NCBI RefSeq assembly: GCF_007565055.1
Contig: NC_044553.1
Coordinates: forward strand, 43,017,420-43,081,419
DNA from: Rhinopithecus roxellana
Taxonomy: Eukaryota; Chordata; Mammalia; Primates; Cercopithecidae
DNA length: 64,000 nucleotides
Direction of reading: 5' to 3'
Shown here: positions 1 through 11,640 of the stretch, piece after piece
How the letters are laid out: each line of letters begins with the position of its first letter
How positions within the stretch are numbered: position 1 is the stretch's first letter
Made by a program: the position numbers and the translations under genes
The notes under the pieces: model-generated
Told to the model about the DNA's origin: nothing
What the model saw: only the letters and a program-made list of their open reading frames with translations
The model's database searches: none

Positions 1-1149
1 TGCATTCATAAAACACTACACCCCTTACAACAGTCTGTTGAATTGGTTTCCTGATCCTCATTCCACTCTGTGGGGAAAGTATCAAAGAAGGAAACAAGAC
101 CTAAAGCACCTTCCAGTTTCTCAGAAATTCAACTGAGTTTGTTTCTCAAAACTGAAAAGGCTCTACCTTTCATATGCTGCCACAAAAGGCACTGCACACC
201 AGAAGGGTGAAATTAAAGTAAGCAAGAGAAAGGAACTGCCTTTTGCAAGGATTGTGCATGGTATTGATAAAAATTTTTAATAAGCTACTACAGAATTCCC
301 TAATAGAGTTCATTTGTTGTTGGTGTCCTCAGATGCTTGGCTGACTTTAGTGTAGAACTTATTCACTAGACCAGGAGAAAACCAAACCCTCCCCAGGGAT
401 GTCCTCTTTCCATAAGCAACAACAGATGAAACCGTGGTAATGCTCTTGCCCACAGTCATCTGCTCCCGTTCTGCAGATGAGGTAGGGACAAGAGGAGGAG
501 GGAATGTTTTGGGATGTAGCAACCCCTGACCTCCCTAACCAGTGGAAAGACAACCTCCAGTGAGACTGCACAGTGAAGCTGCAGAACTAGCATTTGACAA
601 CCCCCTGGTCCCGTTCCACCTCGTGAACCTTGAAAGACTTAAAAGACATGGGTTTTTAAATGTAAATTTCACAGCCACATACAAAGCACTTGGTTGGTTA
701 GTAATGAAGAAAAATGATTTTACTTAATAAGATCTACACCGTCATCAATGGGACTTGACGGTGTGTGATGTGATTTCTCTAGCAGTTTAAAATAATCAGG
801 TTAGCTCTAATAGAAGGGACCAGAGAGGAAACTGTGTTCTGCCTACTCTGCCTTCTTTGCCATCAGCAAGGAATCACCGTGGCTTTTTTGGACAACTAAA
901 AAAATTTGCCTGGTATCTCATGGTAATTTTTCCTGTTCAGAAGGGATACATTTTAACCATTCTGCTGAGGCTAGCATTAGAGAAGAAAGTTTTCACAAGC
1001 TAACATTGGAAAGGTCAGAATCAGTCCACAGGATGATTTGATTTAGCCACTTAATTATCCAGGCTGACAACTAATAAATGTTTAGTGCTTACATAGGTAA
1101 AGGAGAGAGAGCAAGCTAGAAGCAAAGACCAAATAATACATTCACATTT
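1..1149. other. Intergenic sequence, no feature recognised
   Basis: This is mostly unique-looking DNA without a coding pattern or a repeat that I can name. Short open frames here lack any family resemblance. Confidence 0.5.
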
Positions 1150-1159
1150 TATATTTAAA

Positions 1160-1163
<4 letters not shown>

Positions 1164-1205
<42 letters not shown>

Positions 1206-1486
1206 AGACGGAGTCTCGCTCTGTCGCCCAGGCTGGAGTGCAGTGGCCGGATCTCAGCTCACTGCAAGCTCCGCCTCCCAGGTTTACGCCATTCTCCTGC
1301 CTCAGCCTCCCGAGTAGCTGGGACTACAGGCGCCCGCCACCTCGCCCGGCTAGTTTTTTGTATTTTTTAGTAGAGACGGGGTTTCACCGTGTTAGCCAGG
1401 ATGGTCTCGATCTCCTGACCTCGTGATCCGCCCGTCTCGGCCTCCCAAAGTGCTGGGATTACAGGCTTGAGCCACCGCGCCCGGCC
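1164..1486 (-). mobile_element. AluY, young, full length
   Basis: The element is flanked by a perfect 14-bp target-site duplication (TATATTTAAATCTT, 1150-1163 and 1487-1500). Its tail is an uninterrupted run of about 43 T on the plus strand. Its sequence is of the Old World monkey AluY type. Confidence 0.95.
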
Positions 1487-1572
1487 TATATTTAAATCTT
1501 AAAATATTTTTGTTCTTATGAGAGAGATGGCAAAATAATCTATTTGACTCTTAACTATTTCCAACAAGTAAT

Positions 1573-1672
1573 CTACCTCTCTCCTTTCCTCTCCCTCTTC
1601 TTTTCCTTCCTCTCTCCTTCCCCTTATCCCTTCCTTTATCTTCCTCCTCTTTCTTCCTCTCTTTTTCCCTAC
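1573..1672 (+). repeat. Homopyrimidine C/T tract
   Basis: About 100 bases are almost entirely C and T, with a few A interruptions (for example at the TTATC and TTTATC points). It is not a simple unit repeat. Confidence 0.8.
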
Positions 1673-1694
1673 ATCTTCTGTTTCCTAAACTCTT

Positions 1695-2004
1695 TTTTTA
1701 ATTTTTTTTTTTTTTTTTTTTTGAGACGGAGTCTCGCTCTGTCGCCCAGGCTGGAGTGCAGTGGCCGGATCTCAGCTCACTGCAAGCTCCGCCTCCCAGG
1801 TTTACGCCATTCTCCTGCCTCAGCCTCCCGAGTAGCTGGGACTACAGGCACCCGCCACCTCGCCCGGCTAGTTTTTTGTATTTTTTAGTAGAGACGGGGT
1901 TTCACCATGTTAGCCAGGATGGTCTCGATCTCCTGACCTCGTGATCCGCCCGTCTCGGCCTCCCAAAGTGCTGGGATTACAGGCTTGAGCCACCGCGCCC
2001 GGCC
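1695..2004 (-). mobile_element. AluY, young, full length
   Basis: It has a perfect 17-bp target-site duplication (CTGTTTCCTAAACTCTT, 1678-1694 and 2005-2021). It is nearly identical in sequence to the Alu 200 bp to its left, but has its own duplication, so it is an independent insertion. Confidence 0.95.
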
Positions 2005-2021
2005 CTGTTTCCTAAACTCTT

Positions 2022-3421
2022 AAGAAAAGTCCAAGGGTGGGATACAGTTAGGGAATTTTCATCTTAAATTCACTTTTCATCTCCAGGACTGGCCTTGGGT
2101 AAAATGAAGAATTTGGCCCTCTTGGCCTTAAGTCCTTTTCCTGCCCTGCTCACAGTAACCCGAGAAGACTAGAAAACCACATTTTCTGGGCCTCTCCAGC
2201 CTAGCTGCTGCCAGAGATCTGAGGCTGCAAAATTGTATCTGTGACCCTCTGTGTGGCAATTAGGCAATTTCCAGCCTAAGTGGCCATTTGTGCCTTCTGA
2301 ATAGCATGCAAATGGCTGATTGTGGGTGCAATTCAGCAGCACATGCTCTTGGATATCTGCAGTTTTGCTTCTGAGCAAAGGGAAAGACCACAGTGGAGAA
2401 GGGCCCCTCACCACCCCCCATTTCTCTCTTTACCCCTTCCCTAAATACTGAGGACTAAATACTGAGAACTGAGGAAGACAATTCTGATATTCTTGGAGCA
2501 AGCAAAAAAGTGGAAAATTCAGTCACATTCAAGAAGCATCAACGCCAGGATTTTAAAAGTTAGTTTAGAGGCAGCTGCTAAGCAGGTGAGTTTTGAGGCT
2601 CCTTTTCAAAGCTAAGGGGAAATTAACAAATGGTCAGCCCACCTCCCTGCTGGAAACATGAATCAGTGGTGCCACCTCCTGGCAGAAACCACCTTCAAAC
2701 CAAGGCTGGGAAAAACGTGGCAGCCATTTTGTTTTGGGAGAAATCACAGGGCTGGTTCCAGTGCAACCTCTTCATTTTAGAGGAAATGAGGCCTGGAAAA
2801 GGGACATGACAAAATCTGTGAGCTGAGACTGAGGAGCGAAATGAACCCACATCTGTTGAATCCTTACTAAAGGCTGAACGCTGTGCAAAGCTAACTACAT
2901 CCTCACAACAACTCTACAAGGAAGATATATTTTGTCCCATTTTCCAGATAAGAAAAGTAAGGATCAGAGAGGTACAAGTGATATTTAATAAGTAACAGAG
3001 GTATCTCTACCTTTAAGACACATGATACCACATGCAACAGATATTAAACTCAGGCTGGAATGTGTCTGGAAAAAATGCTGCCATGTTGTCGCGCTCCGGA
3101 GTCCTTCAAGCCTGAATGAAAACAGGTCCTGTTATGTGGAGTGGGGGTTCCCCAGGGAGCAATGGAATGGCATCCTGAGAAGGCAGGTGGTTCCTGAGAA
3201 GTCAATCAGCAAATATCATTTATCCCACACCCTGTTCTCTCCATTAGTTTTTTCATAAAGGTCAGACCAGCTTCTTCTTTGGAAAATATGGTCCTTATGT
3301 GGAACACAGCAGAAACTCAACAGTTTTAGTTAAATGAACTGTTGCAAAAGGGAATTTGGAAATCATTTCTTTATTCAATGCTGTAACCTTCTCTGACATG
3401 CATGCACATGTACACACACAT
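2022..3421. other. Intergenic sequence with an MIR relic
   Basis: The only repeat I recognise is the MIR at about 2860-3010. No gene is supported. Confidence 0.5.
2860..3010 (-). repeat. MIR relic
   Basis: The antisense MIR pattern is visible: CCTCACAACAACTCTACAAGG, then CCATTTTCCAGATAAG and CAGAGAGGT, diverged from the consensus. Confidence 0.7.
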
Positions 3422-3431
3422 ACTTCCAATT

Positions 3432-3722
3432 CTTTTTATTTTTTGAGATGGAGTCTTGCTCTGTCACCCAGGCTCGAATGCAATAGTGTGATCTTGGCTT
3501 AGTGCAAGCTCCGCCTCCCGGGTTCATGCCATTCTCCTGCCTCAGCCTCCCAAGTAGCTGGGACTACAGGCACCTGCCAGCACGCCTAATTTTTTTGTAT
3601 TTTTAGTAGAGACGAGGTTTCACCATGTTAGCCAGGATGGTCTCGATCTCCTGATCTCGGGATCCACCCACCTTGGCCTCCCAAAGTGCTGGGATTACAG
3701 ATGTGAGCCACCGCGCCTGGCC
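3432..3722 (-). mobile_element. Alu (S/Y type)
   Basis: This full-length Alu is flanked by the 10-bp duplication ACTTCCAATT (3422-3431 and 3727-3736). It abuts the broken end of the tRNA-Cys-like fragment. Confidence 0.9.
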
Positions 3723-3737
3723 ACACACTTCCAATTG

Positions 3738-3778
3738 TTGATCTGCAGTCCAACACTCTACCTCTGAGCTATACCCCC
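3738..3778 (-). pseudogene. tRNA-Cys(GCA)-like 5' half, tRNA pseudogene fragment
   Basis: Read on the minus strand from 3778, 37 of 41 bases match the 5' part of the primate tRNA-Cys gene as I recall it. The acceptor 5' strand GGGGGTA, the D-arm/A-box TAGCTCAGAGGTAGAG and the anticodon loop CTGCAGA (anticodon GCA) are all present. The variable loop, T-arm/B-box and acceptor 3' strand are missing, and they are not found beyond the neighbouring Alu. It cannot be a working tRNA gene. Confidence 0.7.
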
Positions 3779-3789
3779 TCTTTACACTT

Positions 3790-4083
3790 CTTTTATTTTT
3801 TTGATATGGAATCTCGCTCTGTTGCCCAGGCTCGAGTGCAGTGGTGCGATCTCTGCTCACTGTACCCTCCACCTCCTAGGTTCACATCATTCTCCTGCCT
3901 CAGCCTCCCGAGTAGCTGGGACTACAGGTGCCTGCCACCACGCCCGGCTAATTTTTCATATTTTTAGTAGAGACAGGGTTTCAATGTGTTAGCCAGGATG
4001 GTCTCGATTTCTTGACCTCATGATCTGCCTGCCTTGGCCTCCCAAAGTGCTGGAATTATAGGTGTGAGCCACTGCGCCTGGCC
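3790..4083 (-). mobile_element. Alu
   Basis: Full-length Alu in minus orientation, from the T-rich tail with GATATGGAATCTCGC to GCGCCTGGCC. It lies just upstream of the tRNA-like fragment. Confidence 0.9.
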
Positions 4084-6432
4084 CCACTTCCAGTTCTTTA
4101 CCCAGCTTGAATACCTCTAGGTAACTCACTAGTTTTAGAGGTGATCTACCTTCAGTAAGTATGTATTATTAAAATTATTCCATTGTTGAATCCGTTTGTC
4201 ACCCAACAAATGCGCTCCCTTGTCCTAACTATGACCTCTTAGGCAACACAGGACCTATATTGTGTTTTACATTATAGTGGTCAAGTTTTACTATGCTCCT
4301 CTTCTTTAAGCTGAATCGCCTTTGTTTCTTCCATAGGTCCTCAACAAGTTTTCCCTTCTCACCATACAACCTCTATTTCTGGACACACTGTGTCCCCAGA
4401 ACCCTACCCTGCCTACTGAGAAGCTTGGCTGGTGAGGAGCAGGGCTGATTTCTGTTTAGGCCCAGGAACATCCAGACCCAGCGCTGCCTACCTCTGGATT
4501 ATCAGGTAAGACACACGAACCTGTAGAACCAGCTTTCCATTACTTACAGCTTTCCTAATGCATACAGATATGTGCTTTGTACCTAGCTCTGTGAAGACTG
4601 TTTACTAATGCCATCTTAGTCCTGGGGAAAATGGATTAACCATCCCCCTCTCAGGCTCTCATCTGTAAAACAAGGGATCTGGACCTCATTACCTCTGTGG
4701 TCCTCTCAGGTCTCTGATGTAAGCCCTATTGGCATCACCACAATGGTGCTGAGTGCCTACACTGGACTCTAATAAACAGCAGTGGCATTTTTCTTCCGTG
4801 ATTTGCAGTCACAACTGCACTTCATCTCCATTTTAATATTTTTCTTCCTGAAAATAGTTTTCATAATTGCTCCAGGTTATTATGGAGAAGAGAGAGGAGT
4901 TTTTGCAGAATCTGTTCCAGCTGACTTGGAGAATCCTTAATATTCCAGGTCTCTCTCTTTTCCTCACCCTCCTCCCACTTGTCAGCCAGCTCAGGCCAGT
5001 CACTGCACGAACAAGTGCCCCCAGATGCCAGCTTCCATCGCTTGGTTGCCCAGAGAGAGGAGTGGAAGGTGGGCAAGGGTTGCGGTGTGGGCTGTTGCCC
5101 ACTGTCCACCAAGCTCAGGTGGAGGGACCACACCGAGAGTACTGTCTCGTGAGCCCAATACAGCACGGGCTACTGACTAGTGTCAGGACATCTCAGGCTT
5201 GTATGTCTTCACCTGTGTGATGGGTTGGTCATGATATCCCCTGCCCTGCCTAGCCCGCCCTGTGAGGTTGAGTTGAGGTTTAACGCTGTGAGGAGGCTAT
5301 ACAAATCAGGATTAATTTTAAGATTATGGTAGTCACTCTTTCCATATAATTATAATTTTTATGATCAAGACTATCATTATTATTTATTACAATTCCATAA
5401 ATGTGGAATGTTGTCTTTATCTACGTATCTCCATGTGGTTAGAACATAATTTGTGCAATTAGTGCATTTATCGTGATGGAGAATACAGAGAATTTAGAGC
5501 ATATAATTATTCTGGCAAAAGAAGTATTTATGATTAAATCTTCCTAAAGGGGAAATGCACTCCTTTAAAGTAAATGACAGTTGCCTGGTTATGGCCATTC
5601 AAAGACCCCATTATTTCTGACTTTTACTTGTAAATCTCTGAAACGCAAGGCAAAGATTAAGGCTGAAACTCTAATTCGAGCGCAGCTTCAGGGCTGGAGG
5701 CTGCCAGTGAGTGTTCTTGGGTTTTCCTGTGGGTAATGGAAGGCAGCAACTCCTCTAGTGGCCACCACTGCATGGGAATAATCATCAAAAGAGAGAAGAG
5801 ACAAAAATATTTTAATTGCCTTGTAACTTCTTAGCTGTGAAACAAGGTGGCCTTTACAGCTGCCCCCCAGAGAGACTAAACACTGGGCTGGGCCTGTTTT
5901 CAATAGAAAGCTATAAAGTGCAAGCATCTAAAAGGAGTACTACTCTGTAATCACCACTGCTATTTATAGAGCTCGCCCAGCTCTGCAGGCTTATGGCTGC
6001 ACAGGGAACACCTCTCAGTAGCTGCCTTTACCAGCTGACCTTGCTCAGATTGGGGGTGGAGGTCCCCGTGGAACCTGCAGTTGGAGGAAACCTGGGCCCT
6101 GTGATACTGCAGTCACTCACACAAGGTATCCCAGGAAGCAACCAGGGCTTGAGTCCAGGCCACAGCCTTCCACCATGCCAGGCTGTGTGGGAGGAAGGTG
6201 AGCAGACCAATTGATCCCATCATCTCTTTTCTCTCTTACACACAAAACTTGGAAGCCAGGATTTATTCCCTCAGAATAACAAAATACCTAGAAGTTCTCT
6301 GCTAACGAAATTGAGCAGCTCTAGAGTTGCCTGGATTCTAGCATTTAGGGTCTGTTCAGTGTACAGCTGGCTTCCTGCTCAATCACCTGCTGGCTGACAG
6401 GCTTTTCTCCTACTCACACTCCTCAAATCCTC
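4084..6432. other. Intergenic sequence, largely unique
   Basis: A probable MIR relic lies near 4610-4720 (CTCATCTGTAAAACAAGG core). A 117-codon open frame at 4867-5220 has no recognisable domain and shares its bases with open frames on the other strand. I see no gene. Confidence 0.5.
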
Positions 6433-6433
6433 A

Positions 6434-6729
6434 TTTTTTTTTTTTGAGACAGGGTCTCACTCTGTTGCCCAGACTGGAATGCGGTGGTGCAATCTTGGCT
6501 CACTGCATCCTCGACCTCCCAGGCTCAAGTGATCCTCCCACCTCAGCCTCCCAAGTAACAAGGACTACAGGCACGCACCACCACGCTCAGCTAATTTTTA
6601 CATTTCTTTTTCTAGAGATGAGGTTTTGCCATGTTGATCAGATTGGTCTCAAACTCCTGGCCTCAAGTGATCTACATGCCTCGAGCTCTCAAAGTGCTGG
6701 GATTACAGGTGTGAACCAGTGCACCTGGC
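6434..6729 (-). mobile_element. Alu (older)
   Basis: Full-length diverged Alu, from T(12)GAGACAGGGTCTCAC to CACCTGGC. Confidence 0.9.
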
Positions 6730-6737
6730 AACTCCTC

Positions 6738-7045
6738 TTTTTTTTTTTTTTTTTTTTTTTTTCAGATGGAGTCTCACTCTGTCACCCTAGCTGGAGTTGA
6801 TTGGGGTGATCTCAGCTCATTGCAACCTTGGCCTCCCAGGTTCAAGTGATTCTCCTGCCTCAGCCTCCCAAGTAGCTGGGATTACAAGCCTGTGTCAACC
6901 ACACCCAGCTGTTTTTTGTATTTTTAATAGAGACAAGGTTTCGCCATGTTGGTCAGGCTGGTCTCAAACTCCTGACCTCAGGTGATCCACCCACCTTGGC
7001 CTCCTAAAGTGCTGGGATTACAGGTGTGAGCCACCGCACCTGGTT
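6738..7045 (-). mobile_element. Alu
   Basis: Inserted beside the previous Alu, with a 10-bp duplication GCAACTCCTC (6728-6737 and 7046-7055). Confidence 0.92.
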
Positions 7046-7413
7046 GCAACTCCTCATTCTTAAACATGAGCAGAAGTGCAAGGATTACCAGACAGTTGGT
7101 TAAAATAAATGAAAAGGTTAAACAAAAAGAAAAATTGACTTCTAGAAAACAAAGGTAATTCAGAGAATAGAAGAGAACTTAAGACAAAAACACCAATCTG
7201 TACATAGTATGCTCAGAAGGTATCATGTTCATAAAACAAGAACAGGATGCTATAAAAGAGGGAAAAAACTCAGAAGAATTAGAAATTGAAGTATGATTGC
7301 TGAAATAGAAACTAAACAGAGATATGAGAAAATAAAGACAAAGAAATCTCTCAGAGAAATGAAAAAAAAAAAAAAAGACAAAGACATGAAAAAGTAAAGA
7401 TATAGAAGATACG

Positions 7414-7602
7414 GGCCAGGTGCAGTGGCTCACACCTATAATCCCGGCACTTCGGGAGGCTGAGGCGGGTAGATCACTTGAGGTCGGGAGTTCGAGACCA
7501 GCCTGGCTAATATGGTGAAACCCTGTCCCTACTAAAAATACAAAAGTTAGCCAGGTGTGGTGGTGCACGCCTGTAATCCCAGCAACTCGGGAGTCTGAAC
7601 CA
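7414..7602 (+). mobile_element. Alu, 3'-truncated
   Basis: It starts GGCCAGGTGCAGTGGC and breaks off in the right arm after GGGAGTCTGA, with no A tail. Confidence 0.85.
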
Positions 7603-7605
7603 AGA

Positions 7606-8389
7606 GAATGGAAGTTGAGATTCAGCCTTGAGTCTCCTAAGTTTCAGAAACAAAGAACTGTGAATGTGGAAGACAGGAAATAATGAAGGAAAGAATATAA
7701 GAAAAATTTCTAAAGCTGAATGACATTACAATGGCAATGAATGACATCATAATTAAAATGAGCCACTGACTGCTTAGTGCAATAAATCAAGAAAATAGAT
7801 GTATACCTATGTATAGCATGAAAGTTCACAATACTGAAAATGAGGAAGATCCTAAATATTTCAAAGGAGAATAAAACAGGACATCTACAAAGAGGCAAGA
7901 ATCAGAATTACAATAGCAACCATAAATGCTAGAAGTTAGTGGGAAAGACCTCAAAATTCTGAGGGAGAATGATTATCAACAAGAGATCAACACCCAACAA
8001 AACTATCATTTGAACATGAGAGTAAAGCCAAGATATTTTCAGGACTCAAATGATTTCGTGCAAACCCTTTCTTAGGAATTTGCTTTCAGATATGCTCTAG
8101 AAACATGAAAAGCAAAATCAGGAAAAAATTAAGATCTAAGCAATAACGGATCCAATGTAGGAGAGTAGTCAAGGTATCCCAGAGATCCCTTCAGCAAGTA
8201 GTCCAAACTGGGGCAGGAAGACAGGAATTCCAAGAAAGAGATCTCCAGGGAAAGTGGACACATAATACCTAAGTTATGAAGAATCTGGATATAATTGAGA
8301 ACATAAAAAAGGCAATTGGTGGAATAAACAGAAAGGAAAGCAAATGAGAAATTCCAGAAAAAAAAAAAAAGAAAGCTAAACAAAAGGTA
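7606..8389. other. Intergenic A-rich sequence, no feature recognised
   Basis: A-rich DNA that may be an ancient LINE relic. I cannot assign a family and no coding frame is supported. Confidence 0.4.
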
Positions 8390-8403
8390 AAACTTAAATT
8401 ATA

Positions 8404-8707
8404 GGCCAGGTGTGATGGTTTACGATTGTAATCCCAGCACTTTGGGAGGCTGAGGCAGGTGGATCACCTGAGGTCAGGAGTTCAAGACCAAGCTGACCAA
8501 TATGGTGAATCCCTGTCTCTACTAAAAATACAAAATTAGCCAGGTATGGTAGCTCATACCTGTAATTCCAGCTACTTGGAAGGCAGAAGCAGGAGAATTG
8601 CTTGAACCTGGAAGGTGGAGGCTGCAGTGAGCTGAGATCACGCCATTGCATTCCAACCTGGGCAACAAGGGCGAAACTCCATCTCAAAACACAAAACAAA
8701 ACAAAAC
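8404..8707 (+). mobile_element. Alu part of the composite
   Basis: Diverged Alu starting GGCCAGGTGTGATGG, complete through both arms, ending in a tail of CAAAA-type repeats that meets the L1. Confidence 0.9.
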
Positions 8708-8713
8708 AAAAAC

Positions 8714-11290
8714 AGAGAAGAATCAAATAGATGCAATAAAAAATGATAAAGGGGATATCACCACCGATCCCACAGAAATACAAACTACCATCAGAGAATA
8801 CTATAAACACCTGTATGCAAATAAACTAGAAAATCTAGAAGAAATGAATAAATTCCTGGACACGTACACCCTCCCAAGACTAAACCAGGAAGAAGTTGAA
8901 TCCCCGAATAGACCAATAACAGATTCTGAAATTGAGGCAGCCTGGGATGCAAGGCTAGTTCAACATATGCAAATCAATAAACGTAATCCAGCATATAAAC
9001 AGAACCAAAGACAAAAACCACATGATTATCTCAATAGATGCAGAAAAGGCCTTTGACAAAATTCAACAGCCCTTCATGCTAAAAACTCTCAATAAACTAG
9101 GTATTGATGGGATGTATCTCAAAATAATAAGAGCTATTTATGACAAACCCACAGCCAATATCATACTGAACAGGCAAAAACTGGAAGCATTCCCTTTGAA
9201 AACACGCACAAGACAGGGATGCCCTCTCTCACCACTCCTATTCAACATAGTGGTGGAAGTTCTGGCCAGGGCAATCAGGCAGGAGAAAGAAATAAAGGGT
9301 ATTCAATTAGGAAAAGGGGAAGTCAAATTGTCCCTGTTTGCAGATGACATGATTGTATATTTAGAAAACCCCATCATCTCAGCGCAAAATCTCCTTAAGC
9401 TGACAAGCAACTTCAGCAAAGTCTCAGGATACAAAATCAACGTGCAAAAATCACAAACATTCCTATACACCAATAACAGACAGAGAGCCAAATCATGAGT
9501 GAACTCCCATTCACAATTGATTCAAAGAGAATAAAATACCTAGGAATCCAACTTACAAGGGATGTGAATGAAGGACCTCTTCAAGGAAAACTGCAAACCA
9601 CTGCTCAGCAAAATAAGAGGACACAAACAAATGGAAGAACATTCCATGCTCATGGATAGGAAGAATCAATATCGTGAAAATGGCCATACTGCCCAGGTAA
9701 TTTATAGATTCAATGCCATCCCCATCAAGCTACCAATGACTTTCTTCACAGAATTGGAAAAAACTACTTTAAAGTTCATATGGAACCAAAAAAGAGCTCG
9801 CATTGCCAAGACAATCCTAAGCCAAAAGAACAAAGCTGGATGCATCACTCTTCCTGACTTCAAACTATACTACAAGGCTACAGTAACCAAAACAGTATGG
9901 TACTGGTACCAAAACAGAGATATAGACCAGTGGAACAGAATAGAGCCCTTGGAAATAACACCACACATCTACAACCATCTGACCTTTGACAAACCTGACA
10001 AAAACAAGAAATGGGGAAAGGGTTCTCTATTTAATAAATGGTGCTGGGAAAACTGGCTAGCCATATGTAGAAAACTGAAACTGAATCCCTTCCTTACACC
10101 TTATACAAAAATTAATTCAAGATGGATTAAAGGCTTAAATGTTAGACCTAAAACCATAAAAATGCTAGAAGAAAACCTAGGCAATACCATTCAGGACATA
10201 GGCATGGGCAAGGACTTCATGACTAAAACACCAAAAGCAATGGCAACAAAAGCCAGTATTGACAAATGGAATCTAATTAAACTAAAGAGCTTCTGCACAG
10301 CAAAAGAAACTACCATCAGAGTGAACAGGCAACCTACAGAATGGGAGAAAATTTTTACAATCTACCCATCTGACAAAGGGCTAATATCCAGAATCTACAA
10401 AGAACTTAAACAAATTTACAAGAAAAAATCAAACAACACCATCAAAAAGTGGGTGAAAAATATGAACAGACACTTCTCAAAAGAAGACATTTATGCAGCC
10501 AATAGACACATGAAAAATGCTCATCATCACTGGTCATCAGAGAAATGCAAATCAAAACCACAATGAGATACCATCTCATACCAGTTAGAATGGTGATCAT
10601 TAAAAAGTCAGGAAACAACAGGTGCTGGAGAGGATGTGGAGAAATAGGAATGCTTTTACACTGTTGGTGGGATTGTAAACTAGTTCAACCATTATGGAAG
10701 ACAGTGTGGCGATTCCTCAAGGATCAAGAACTAGAAATACCATTTGACCCAGCCATCCCGTTACTGGGCATATACCCAAAGGATTATAAATCATGCTGCT
10801 ATAAAGACACATGCACATGTATGTTTATTGTGACACTATTCACAATAGCAAAGACTTGGAACCAACCCAAATGTCCATCAATGAGAGACTGGATTAAGAA
10901 GATGTGGCACATATACACCATGGAATACTATGGAGCCATAAAAAAGGAGGAGTTCATGTCCTTTGTAGGGACATGGATGAAGCTGTAAACCATCATTCTG
11001 AGCAAACTATCACAAGGACAGAAAACTGAACACCGCATGTTCTCACTCATAGGTGGGAATTGAACAATGAGATCACTTGGACACAGGGTGGGGAACATCA
11101 CACACCAGGGCCTGCCAGGGGATGGGGGAAGGGGGGAGGGGGGAGGGATAGCATTAAGAGATATACCCATACCTAATGTAAATGACGAGTTAACGGGTGC
11201 AGTACACCAACATGGCACATGTATACATATGTAACAAACCTGCATGTTGTGCACATGTACCCTAGAACTTAAAGTATATATATAAAACAA
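8714..11290 (+). mobile_element. 5'-truncated L1 (L1PA-type), internally deleted
   Basis: It begins inside ORF2, upstream of the RT core, and runs through the 3' UTR to CCTAGAACTTAAAGTATA. Compared with the full L1 at 41611-47790, about 320 bases are missing at 8942 (GAGGCA joined to GCCTGGG). The RT motif FADD is seen at 9337-9348. Reading is broken into several frames, so it is dead. A G-rich stretch of the 3' UTR lies at about 11119-11149. Confidence 0.92.
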
Positions 11291-11317
11291 AAACAACAAC
11301 AACAAACTTCAATTATA

Positions 11318-11640
11318 ATGCATATACTGTTTGAATCACCAGGGAGCAATATTTGCCTGGTCATAATAATGACTGTGGCTTACTGATATTCAGCTGTTGG
11401 GCTTAACCAATAACCAATACAAAGAAGACTAAGTTATGTTTTCAGAACAAAATGTAACCATTATAAATGTTCAAAATAGATAAGTAAATGTAGACGAACA
11501 GGATTAGGGGAGGAAAGGAGAGGAGACCAGCTGGAGGAAAAAAAGTGGGCGTTCTGATAGGAAAGCAAGAAATATTATCTATGGGAGATGGAAGAAGAGA
11601 TGAAAGTATTGTCTTTAAAGTGATAAAAATGGTCAACAGA
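11318..11640. other. Intergenic sequence, no feature recognised
   Basis: Short unique stretch between the composite insert and the next Alu. Confidence 0.5.

Larger units (their letters stand above)
8404..11303 (+). mobile_element. Alu-L1 composite (chimeric) retrotransposon insert
   Basis: An Alu with its A-rich tail (8404 to about 8707) runs directly into the ORF2 part of an L1 in the same orientation, which continues to an A-rich tail at about 11303. No duplication separates the two parts. One 14-bp duplication flanks the whole unit: AAACTTAAATTATA at 8390-8403 and AAACTTCAATTATA at 11304-11317 (13 of 14 match). This fits a single insertion in which reverse transcription switched from L1 RNA to Alu RNA. 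Confidence 0.7.

Noticed and set aside
3738..3778. Functional tRNA-Cys gene
   Set aside because: The B-box, T-arm and 3' acceptor strand are missing.
4867..5220. 117-codon open frame, with long frames on the opposite strand
   Set aside because: Open frames on both strands over one GC-richer stretch are typical of chance, and no family resemblance is visible.
6444..6800. Many 60-150-codon frames with SRLECSG/SAHCNL-type residues across the window
   Set aside because: These are translations of Alu elements in either orientation, not genes.
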